From: Bacteroidota bacterium
Lineage (GTDB): Bacteria > Bacteroidota > Bacteroidia > Chitinophagales > Chitinophagaceae
Length of the DNA stretch: 7,179 bases
Direction: 5' to 3'
Assembly (NCBI GenBank): GCA_023386395.1
Contig: JAEWJV010000081.1
Span: 1-7,179, forward strand
Part shown: positions 1-6,090 of the stretch, one piece after another
Position numbering within the stretch: the stretch's first letter is position 1
Layout: each line of letters starts with the position of its first letter
Notes under the pieces: model-generated
The model's database searches: none
Told to the model about the DNA's origin: nothing
What the model saw: only the letters and a program-made list of their open reading frames with translations
Made by a program: the position numbers and the translations under genes

Positions 1-152
1 CTGTTATACATATCATTTAAAAACAAATTAGCTGTTGCGGGATCGCTGAAAACAATAGCATCACTAAGCCTGTCAGTTGGTTCTATTTCAAGATTGTTTT
101 TGCTGCACGATATACAAAATGATATTCCTAAAAAAATTAAAAAGTATCTCAT
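1..152 (-). CDS. SusD/RagB-like outer-membrane lipoprotein, N-terminal 50 residues (partial)
   Basis: Reading leftward from an ATG at 152-150 gives 50 codons that leave the window. The product opens with a short lipoprotein signal peptide (MRYFLIFLGISFC) and a lipobox ending in Cys16 (C-I-S-C, with Cys instead of the usual Leu/Val at -3). Next comes SKNNLEIEPTDRLSD, the characteristic start of mature SusD proteins, and an early helix with AIVFSDPATANLFLNDMYN. SusD proteins are surface lipoproteins that form the lid over a SusC barrel and bind the substrate before transport. The gene follows the SusC gene after 28 bp on the same strand, so the two are probably co-transcribed. The leader is A/T-rich with no Shine-Dalgarno sequence, normal for Bacteroidota. 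Most of the protein lies outside the window, so ligand class cannot be judged. The family call is firm despite the short fragment because of both sequence and position. Confidence 0.9.
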   Translation of the reverse strand, partial: MRYFLIFLGISFCISCSKNNLEIEPTDRLSDAIVFSDPATANLFLNDMYN

Positions 153-180
153 AAAATATGTTTGATTAATTTTTTAAAAT

Positions 181-3100
181 TTAAAAGCCAACATTTAATC
201 CGAATGATAAAACCCTTTGCTGGAAATAATATCTTGCCCTTGCATTCCCTAATTCGGGATCGAGGAATTTAAGCTTGCTAATAGTAAATAAATTTTGACC
301 AGACACATAAACACGCAATGAAGCAATATGCATATTATTAAGAACTGATGCAGGCAATGAATATCCTACCTGCGCCGTTTTTAATCTCAAATAATTACCG
401 CTTTTAATCCAGAAAGAAGACGGTTGCGTGTTGTTGGTAATGGGTGTTGGTGTTAAGCGTGGATAGGGAGCATTTGTATTTTCAGACGTCCAGAAATCAG
501 CCTGTTGCTTAAATATTTTTGCACCGTTAAAAAATGGAAAAGCCATTTCATTACTCAGGTAAATACTGGCTTTTGCAGCGCCTTGTAAAAGCGCACTTAC
601 ATCAAACCCTTTCCATGAAAAATTTAAATTCAATCCATAAATTATTTGTGGAAATAAAGGATCGCCGATAAGATTATAATCATTAATATCAATCTTGCCA
701 TCAGGCGCTGTGGGCTTTCCGTCGGTGCCGGGTGTACCAGCTATATCAGCATATTTTATATCGCCGGGTTTAACAGCACCAAAGGATGGAACAGGCAACC
801 CCTGTTTAAGATTACCATCAGCATCAAAATCATTAACCTGGTATAAGCCTAATGCTTCCAGACCGAATTGTGCATTGTATGGCCTTCCGGTTTGTCTTCT
901 GTTTGGATTGTTATAAGTAGACGCACTTTCAAAAGTTTGAATAAGTTTATTCTGTGCATACGTAAAATTAAAAGCCGCGTTCAGGCGCATACCATTTTTA
1001 AATGCCTGGTCTGTGCTGATACTAAAATCAAGGCCCCTGTTTTCCATTATGCCTGCATTTACCTGCGATATACTGATACCATATTCTGCAGGCAGCGCTG
1101 CCTGGGGCGCAATAAGCATATCCGATCTTCTTTCTTTAAAAACATCGAAAGAAAATGTGAGCTTATTTCTGAATAATGAAGCATCTAATCCTATGTCGGC
1201 TTTGTTAGCTGTTTCCCATGTTATGTTGGGATTGGCCTGTGTATTTTCATATATACCCTGAACCTGTACCGGGCTTGTTCCGCCAAAAACATAACTGTTG
1301 CGCAAACCATAAGAAGGCAGGTACTGAAACGGGCCACCAGCAAGGTTTCCAGACTTTCCGTAAGACCCCCTGATCTTTAAATTATTGATCCAGGTAATAT
1401 TATCTTTTATAAAATTTTCTTCTGACAAACGCCATCCGAGTGAAGCAGCAGGAAAGAACGCATATCTTTCACCTGGAGCGAAATAATAATGCCCGTCGTA
1501 ACGGCCTGATAACTCTGCAAGATATTTTGTTGCATACGTATAATTAACCCTGTACACCAAACCTGTTTGTGCGCTTTGGCCTGAACCACCGCCATTATTA
1601 AAATCATTTTTATTACTGCTTCCCGAGCTGAGTTCATCAAGTGGAACAGAATAATTTATTCTTGATGCATTGAACGCATTGTTAAGACCTTTCTGCGTTT
1701 CAACTACGGCCAGTGCACCAATTGAATGTTTGCCAAAAGTTCTATCGTAAGTAATATAGCCCTGTACAATTATGTTTTGTATTTCATTAAATGTTTCAGT
1801 TAAGGTAGGGCTTACAGGCCCGGCAGATTGTGTAACATATTCATTGTTGCCATCGAGGCTGTAAAACGTTACAGGCAACTGCCATACTTTTTGAAAAGTA
1901 TAATATTTGTTATAGGCAAAAGCGCCTTTTAATGATAAGCCTTGTATAAACGGAAGTTTTTGTTCTATCTGCAATTTTGCATTGAACATGTTGTTCATCA
2001 GGTTATCGTACCCGCTTTCATATATCTGCGGCAGTAATGCGTTGGCGGCTTTTCCATCACTAAATCTTATCGGTAATATTGGCGGGTATTCTGTTACGTT
2101 GGTAAATATGGCTGTACCATCATTACCACCCGGGTTTTTTTGTTTTGAAAACATGCCTTGTATATCCAGCGATACTGTTGTAGTGGCAGTAACATTAGCA
2201 TCAATACTTGATGTAAGATTATAACGGTTAAACTTTATAACAGGCACAACACCTTCCTGGTATAAATAACCTATGTTACTATAAATACGTATTTTTTGAG
2301 AACCACCGGAAAACGATACACTATGCCTTGTTATCGGCGCATCATTACTCAATACTTCATTAACCCAGTCTGTATTTGGATAATGGTCGGGATCACTTCC
2401 ATCTTTAAATTTTTGCAACTGTTCTTCTGTATAAGTTGGCGCATTTCCAATGTTTACATTCGCCTCGCTTAATAATCTTGCATAATCATATGCATTCAGA
2501 AATTGAGGCATGTTGGTTGGTTTTTGAAAACCATAAAAGCCATCATAATTCAAAGAAAATTTTCCTTCCTTACCTCTTTTTGTAGTAACAAGAATAACGC
2601 CGTTAGCGCCGGCCAGGCCGTAAGGCGCTACAGCCGCAGCATCTTTCAACACCGTTACTGTTTCAATATCATTTGGATCTAGCTGGCTGTAAGGGCGCGG
2701 AATACCATTCACTATAACAAGCGGATCTGAGCTTCCGGTTGTACCTATGCCGCGTATCTGTATCCTGTCATTATCCTCACCGGGTTCTCCCGTTGATTGA
2801 CGGCTTATGATACCCGAAACCCTTCCACCCAACGAGTTACTTATATTGGCTACAGGCGCTTTAACCAATGCATCGCCATCAACAGAAGATATAGCTGCAG
2901 TAACAGTTGCTTTCTTTTGTTTTCCATAGCCAACAATAACAACATCACCCAACGTACCTCCCTCCTGTTTTAATATGATGTTTAATGTTTGATTGTTTGC
3001 CACAGGTATTTCTTTTGTTTCAAAGCCAACATAACTTACAACCAGTAATGGATTTTTGTTGACGGAGAACGACAAACTAAATTTTCCTTCAGCATCAGTT

Positions 3101-3312
3101 GAGGCGCCTTGCGTTCCTCCTTTAACTTTTACAGACACACCCGAAAGCGGAAGGTTATTACTATCTGCAACAACTCCGCTTACTGAATAATTTAATTTAT
3201 TCTGCGCGTTTGATTGCAGGCAAAGCAAGAGCAAACAGCAACAAAATAATTTTGAATAAACATGGGCATAAAACAACTTTAATAGCTTGTTGTAAAGCGT
3301 AAAACTTTTCAT
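181..3312 (-). CDS. SusC/RagA-family TonB-dependent outer-membrane transporter
   Basis: Complete protein of 1043 residues, a usual length for SusC proteins. Order of parts: signal peptide 1-36 with an unusual Cys-rich core (FCCCLLLLC) and a probable cut after QSNA; carboxypeptidase-regulatory-like beta domain about 43-116 (SGVVADSNNLPLSGVSV, then VVSYVGFETKE); TonB-box-like stretch 123-130 (DVVIVGYG); plug about 135-247, with RIQIRGIGTTG, DPLVIVNGIPR and ANGVILVTTKRGKEGK; then the barrel to a terminal Phe (LSFGLNVGF), the outer-membrane assembly signal. An Asp-rich DGKIDINDYNLIGDP segment late in the barrel is typical of the family. It imports a large substrate across the outer membrane with TonB energy, together with the SusD lipoprotein encoded 28 bp downstream. 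No STN domain precedes the regulatory-like domain, so it does not look like a transducer that signals through a FecR anti-sigma factor. Substrate unknown. The ATG at 3312-3310 is chosen because the signal peptide follows directly. Confidence 0.96.
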   Translation of the reverse strand: MKSFTLYNKLLKLFYAHVYSKLFCCCLLLLCLQSNAQNKLNYSVSGVVADSNNLPLSGVSVKVKGGTQGASTDAEGKFSLSFSVNKNPLLVVSYVGFETKEIPVANNQTLNIILKQEGGTLGDVVIVGYGKQKKATVTAAISSVDGDALVKAPVANISNSLGGRVSGIISRQSTGEPGEDNDRIQIRGIGTTGSSDPLVIVNGIPRPYSQLDPNDIETVTVLKDAAAVAPYGLAGANGVILVTTKRGKEGKFSLNYDGFYGFQKPTNMPQFLNAYDYARLLSEANVNIGNAPTYTEEQLQKFKDGSDPDHYPNTDWVNEVLSNDAPITRHSVSFSGGSQKIRIYSNIGYLYQEGVVPVIKFNRYNLTSSIDANVTATTTVSLDIQGMFSKQKNPGGNDGTAIFTNVTEYPPILPIRFSDGKAANALLPQIYESGYDNLMNNMFNAKLQIEQKLPFIQGLSLKGAFAYNKYYTFQKVWQLPVTFYSLDGNNEYVTQSAGPVSPTLTETFNEIQNIIVQGYITYDRTFGKHSIGALAVVETQKGLNNAFNASRINYSVPLDELSSGSSNKNDFNNGGGSGQSAQTGLVYRVNYTYATKYLAELSGRYDGHYYFAPGERYAFFPAASLGWRLSEENFIKDNITWINNLKIRGSYGKSGNLAGGPFQYLPSYGLRNSYVFGGTSPVQVQGIYENTQANPNITWETANKADIGLDASLFRNKLTFSFDVFKERRSDMLIAPQAALPAEYGISISQVNAGIMENRGLDFSISTDQAFKNGMRLNAAFNFTYAQNKLIQTFESASTYNNPNRRQTGRPYNAQFGLEALGLYQVNDFDADGNLKQGLPVPSFGAVKPGDIKYADIAGTPGTDGKPTAPDGKIDINDYNLIGDPLFPQIIYGLNLNFSWKGFDVSALLQGAAKASIYLSNEMAFPFFNGAKIFKQQADFWTSENTNAPYPRLTPTPITNNTQPSSFWIKSGNYLRLKTAQVGYSLPASVLNNMHIASLRVYVSGQNLFTISKLKFLDPELGNARARYYFQQRVLSFGLNVGF

Positions 3313-3376
3313 ATTATCAGTTTGGTTTTAAACAGTAATGCTTTTTAGCGGGGCAAATTTTTATGAATGATGATGA

Positions 3377-3496
3377 TGTTTAAGCATCGTTTACAAGAAT
3401 TAATAATAACGCAACCATTACTTAATAAACAGGTAATAAAAGAATAAGATTCGCTCAGTTATTTGCAAAGCAATGCTTAACCATAAGGTATGCTTA
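3377..3496. repeat. ATGCTTA motif set (one inverted, two direct copies)
   Basis: Three copies of ATGCTTA lie in the divergent region: reversed as TAAGCAT at 3381-3387, and forward at 3473-3479 and 3490-3496, the last two 17 bp apart. The first two extend: the reverse complement of 3377-3389 (CGATGCTTAAACA) matches 3471-3483 (CAATGCTTAACCA) at 11 of 13 positions. The outward-facing arrangement toward two divergent genes suits a shared activator site or ECF promoter -35 elements, but this is inference from short matches. Confidence 0.35.
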
Positions 3497-3545
3497 CAGT
3501 ATAAAACAACCGTTAAAACAATAAAGAGACAGAAACGATTTTCAG

Positions 3546-3577
3546 ATACTATAAAAAGAAAACTTTTTTTATAGTAT
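3546..3577. repeat. Perfect 12-bp inverted repeat, candidate operator or hairpin
   Basis: The arms ATACTATAAAAA (3546-3557) and TTTTTATAGTAT (3566-3577) are exact reverse complements around an 8-base loop. The repeat ends 60 bp before the hydrolase start codon. It could be a binding site for a dimeric regulator. As RNA it would be a weak A-U hairpin with two G-C pairs at most, so a strong terminator is less likely. The symmetry is directly visible; the role is inference. Confidence 0.7.
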
Positions 3578-3637
3578 AAAACATGGTATTAGAATTTATT
3601 CTTCGTCTCTTGATAAAATGATATAAAAAATCAACAC

Positions 3638-4942
3638 ATGATAACTACAATAAAATTTAGTTTGCTCTTTTTGATTTGCCTGTTTATAACCAATAGCTTT
3701 CTACACGCTCAAACCAATAAGATTGCAGGCAGATACAATATATATACAGGTAACACGCATGCACACACAAGTTATACATGGTCTCATGGTGAGCAGATTG
3801 AAAAGAATAACTGTAAAGGAATTGCGGTTTTTGATGAAGACAGCGCCAACAATTCAATAGACACATGGAAAGCCGGATATGTTAAGATTCAAGCCTGCCC
3901 TGCTATTATCATTATAAAATCGAGCCAATACCCGGGACCTGGCCTTTCATTAAAAGCAGACAGGCAAAAATACCAGGGAGATCCTGCTGTACATTATAAA
4001 GTGGCGAAAGAAAACAGTTATGATTTTTATGTAACAACAGATCATTCACAGGAATATATTTTTAATCCACCGGATAGTTTAAATAAAGCATGGATAAGTG
4101 CAGCGGAAAACGCCGAAACAGCTACAAACAAAAATTTCGTTGCCATAAGAGGCTATGAGCATTCGGAAAATGATGGCCCCAACGGCCAGGGGCATATCAA
4201 TGTTATAAATACAGCAACATACCTTAATGCACTAAAACCAGGTATTGATCTTAAATACTTATATAATTGGCTTAAAACTGTAAAACCAAACGGAGATGGT
4301 CCGGTGGTAGCAAGCTTTAATCATCCCGGGCCTGAACAATATAACAACTGGGCTTACAGAGATGATTCAATAACAAACATTATTACCCTGCTTGAGGTGA
4401 TCAATTCAAATAATAAAATTCATTATGAAGGTTTCATACATGCTTTGGATAAAGGATGGAAAGTCTCGCCTGTTTGCGGCAATGATAATCATGGTTTAAC
4501 CGGTATAGCAAATCATACTTCGAGAACATTTGTACTGGCAGAGAATAAAACGAAAGCGGCCATTCTTGATGCGATGAAAAACAGGCGAACGTATGCATCG
4601 CTTGAAAAAAATATTCAATGCAGTTATACGGTTAATGATAACATTATGGGCTCAACAATTCCTTCCGCAAAAACCTATCATTTCAAGATCAGTATTAATG
4701 ATACTGATATAAATGATACTTCAGATAAAATTACAAAACTGGATATTGTTACAGACAGCGGCAAAATAGTAAAAACCTATACTACCAAAGGAGAATATAC
4801 GGTTACCTGGAATGTAAGCCTGCAAGATGAAGGATCGAAATATTATTTTGTACGGGTTTGGAATACCGGCGGTGGCGATGCAAAAGATGCCGATGCGAAA
4901 AAACCTGTTGCCTGGCTGGCACCGGTATGGGTAAACCGATAA
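3638..4942 (+). CDS. Exported PHP-domain metallohydrolase, CehA/McbA-like
   Basis: Protein of 434 residues with a signal peptide (1-24, hydrophobic core LLFLICLFI, probable cut after FLHA), so it acts outside the cytoplasm. The metal-binding pattern of PHP-type hydrolases is present in order: GNTHAHT (His41, His43), TTDHS (Asp135, His136), RGYEH (Glu174, His175), GHIN (His186), NHPG (His229) and GNDNH (Asp283, His285), followed by SRTFVL. Residues about 325-434 form a beta-rich C-terminal domain. Such enzymes hydrolyse phosphate or ester bonds with two or three bound metal ions; CehA itself cleaves the carbamate ester carbaryl. The natural substrate here is unknown. A segment of about 60 residues (58-115) between the HxH motif and the GDPAVHYKVAKENSYDF block appears longer than the minimal fold and may shape the active site. 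It is divergent from the SusC gene and convergent with the sigma gene. The ATG is chosen because the signal peptide follows at once; an upstream ATG at 3618 hits a stop after two codons. Confidence 0.85.
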   Translation: MITTIKFSLLFLICLFITNSFLHAQTNKIAGRYNIYTGNTHAHTSYTWSHGEQIEKNNCKGIAVFDEDSANNSIDTWKAGYVKIQACPAIIIIKSSQYPGPGLSLKADRQKYQGDPAVHYKVAKENSYDFYVTTDHSQEYIFNPPDSLNKAWISAAENAETATNKNFVAIRGYEHSENDGPNGQGHINVINTATYLNALKPGIDLKYLYNWLKTVKPNGDGPVVASFNHPGPEQYNNWAYRDDSITNIITLLEVINSNNKIHYEGFIHALDKGWKVSPVCGNDNHGLTGIANHTSRTFVLAENKTKAAILDAMKNRRTYASLEKNIQCSYTVNDNIMGSTIPSAKTYHFKISINDTDINDTSDKITKLDIVTDSGKIVKTYTTKGEYTVTWNVSLQDEGSKYYFVRVWNTGGGDAKDADAKKPVAWLAPVWVNR

Positions 4943-4947
4943 TACAG

Positions 4948-5538
4948 CTATTTAAAACAAAAGGCTGTAATCATTAGTGCAATCTTAACAACGGATATAT
5001 CTTTCAATTCTATCCTTAGCGTTTTAAAAGCCATTTGTAAAAGATTGGAAACAGTTTGTGGCTTGTTACCCATAATTTCGGCAATTTCATCACGGTTCAA
5101 TCCCACAAAAAATTTAAGGTATATTACTTCTTTTTGCCGCTCGGGCAGGGTTTCAATTAATTCTTTTAATTTATAGGCCAGTAGCTTATCGTTTTCGTTG
5201 TAAATTATTCTTTCTTCAATTGATAATTCGAACTCAAAGTTGCCTGGCATTTCACCTGCCTGCAATATTTTTTTTTCAGATTGTATCTTTCTGTGCAAGG
5301 ATCTTCTGAAAGAGGCTATAAGGTATGCTTTAGGGTTTACATCCTGGCTAAGATTATGCCGCCTGGTCCAGAGGCCAATAAATAATTCCTGAATACAATC
5401 TTTTATAAGCTCTTTATCTCCTGCGTACTTTGAACCATAGTTGAAAAGAACTTCGTAATAAGTTTTCATTAATTCTTCAAATGAAAATTTATCACCACTT
5501 AAGAACGATTGCCAGATATTTATGTCAGTATGTGCCAA
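4948..5538 (-). CDS. ECF-type RNA polymerase sigma factor (sigma-70 family)
   Basis: Protein of 196 residues, normal for Bacteroidota ECF sigma factors. Region 2 lies about 20-85, with the hallmark DCIQELFIGLW (47-57) that contacts core polymerase and the -10 DNA. Region 4 lies about 122-175: LPERQKEVIYLKFFVG, then the helix-turn-helix LNRDEIAEIMGNKPQTVSNL that reads the -35 element. A hydrophobic tail (VVKIALMITAF) closes the protein, as in many relatives from this phylum. It redirects polymerase to a small target set, plausibly the neighbouring SusC genes. Neither flank holds a FecR-type anti-sigma gene: the downstream side meets the hydrolase stop after 5 bp. The start is the TTG at 5538-5536; a TGA three codons upstream (5547-5545) closes the frame, and the first in-frame ATG is codon 24, inside region 2. 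A non-ATG start implies weak translation. Confidence 0.93.
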   Translation of the reverse strand: MAHTDINIWQSFLSGDKFSFEELMKTYYEVLFNYGSKYAGDKELIKDCIQELFIGLWTRRHNLSQDVNPKAYLIASFRRSLHRKIQSEKKILQAGEMPGNFEFELSIEERIIYNENDKLLAYKLKELIETLPERQKEVIYLKFFVGLNRDEIAEIMGNKPQTVSNLLQMAFKTLRIELKDISVVKIALMITAFCFK

Positions 5539-5748
5539 ACGCCGTCAATGTATTTATATCATCGCAAATTAGCCTTTTAATAAATATAGCGCACTATCAA
5601 CCACCTTCTCCATAACTATTATAAAAAAAGATAAGGATAGCCAGAAAATATTAATAACAGAAAAAAAATATACCATGCAAGATGCACAGCTATCTTAAAA
5701 TAATTTTAAACGTGCTTATGGCTTTAATAAATATGTTATAAATTATAT

Positions 5749-5900
5749 GGGACTGCCCGCCTTTGGCTGCTAATTTCTTTTGATAGTGCCGTTGAATTGA
5801 TCAAACAGTTTAATGTGAATTAAAGCAGCATAACCCAAAGCTTTCAAAACCGGTTATACAGTACATGTTTAAGCCCGGGACGGGCTGCTGAATTTCACCC
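5749..5900. other. GC-rich, palindrome-dense island in noncoding DNA
   Basis: Three perfect 8-bp palindromes occur within 60 bp: TTGATCAA (5797-5804), AAAGCTTT (5837-5844) and AACCGGTT (5848-5855). There are also hairpins TTTAAT-GTGA-ATTAAA (5809-5824) and AGCCCG-GGA-CGGGCT (5872-5886), and a long-range pairing of CTTTGG/GCTGCT (5761-5771) with AGCAGC/CCAAAG (5824-5840). GGCTGCTAATTTC (5765-5777) recurs as GGCTGCTGAATTTC (5883-5896). This could be a structured leader or small RNA, an operator cluster, or debris of a decayed element; no function can be assigned. Confidence 0.35.
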
Positions 5901-5976
5901 TCAATTAACATGATAAGATGGTACAATGATTTGGTAACAATCAATATAAAGTTAACATGCATATAATCTATTTTCG

Positions 5977-6007
5977 TTTGGGATTTAGAGCCTTAGCTTT
6001 TATTTTG
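5977..6007 (+). promoter_or_regulatory. Candidate Bacteroidota -33/-7 promoter for the second SusC-like gene
   Basis: TTTG at 5977-5980 is followed after 19 bp by TTATTTTG at 6000-6007, which matches the Bacteroidota -7 consensus TAnnTTTG at five of six fixed positions with accepted spacing. Transcription would start near 6013 and give a leader of roughly 80 bases. If correct, the gene has a housekeeping-sigma promoter, leaving open whether the adjacent ECF sigma acts on it. Confidence 0.4.
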
Positions 6008-6090
6008 ATTTAAACAATTGCCGAAATTACCAACGCTGTTTTATTAGCTCTCTGTTAATTAAAAATTCTACAAACTAAAAATGCTTAACG

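Larger units (their letters stand above)
3313..3637. promoter_or_regulatory. Divergent control region between SusC-like gene and exported hydrolase
   Basis: This 325-bp AT-rich stretch separates the minus-strand SusC gene from the plus-strand hydrolase gene and must contain promoters for both. No convincing gene is present. It carries a perfect 12-bp inverted repeat (3546-3577), an ATGCTTA motif in three places, a repeated AGTATAAAACA element, and a (ATG)4 run at 3367-3378. On the minus strand AAAATTTG (3361-3354) matches five of six fixed positions of the Bacteroidota -7 box TAnnTTTG, but no TTTG lies 19-21 bp upstream; the ATGCTTA motif sits there instead. No clear consensus promoter for the hydrolase is seen. 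Regulatory function is inferred from position and repeats; binding proteins are unknown. Confidence 0.6.
5539..6090. promoter_or_regulatory. Divergent control region between ECF sigma gene and second SusC-like gene
   Basis: A 552-bp stretch without a convincing gene, lying between the sigma start and the second receptor start. The left part (5560-5750) is strongly A/T-rich with long A runs on the plus strand. The middle (about 5749-5900) is a GC-richer island with many palindromes. The right part holds a Bacteroidota-type promoter candidate for the receptor. For the sigma gene only a poor match is seen on the minus strand (TAATTTG at 5571-5565, one base short of the -7 spacing, with TTG 26 bp upstream). 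Confidence 0.6.

Noticed and set aside
695..2224. Several open frames on the plus strand opposite the first SusC gene, and one on the minus strand at 1407-1640
   Set aside because: Their products show no domain or sensible composition and the receptor frame is intact throughout; they are shadows of it.
3200..3312. Cys-rich signal sequence of the first SusC (FCCCLLLLC) as a possible lipobox
   Set aside because: No small residue precedes any of the Cys as a lipobox needs, and a normal signal peptidase I site follows at QSNA.
3367..3378. (ATG)4 tract as a phase-variable spacer
   Set aside because: Only four units are present and no credible -33/-7 pair surrounds it, so slippage control is not supported.
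3684..3866. 60-codon frame antisense to the hydrolase signal peptide region
   Set aside because: The Cys/Tyr-rich product is an artefact of the opposite strand, and the hydrolase frame is clearly real.
5565..5600. Minus-strand promoter for the sigma gene (TTG and TAATTTG)
   Set aside because: The spacing of 26 bp and the one-base-short -7 box do not fit the consensus.
5598..5625. 14-codon minus-strand frame upstream of the sigma gene (MEKVVDSALYLLKG)
   Set aside because: Too short to judge, with no start signal and no conserved feature.
5872..5886. GC-rich hairpin AGCCCG-GGA-CGGGCT as a terminator
   Set aside because: No T run follows on either strand and no gene ends into it.
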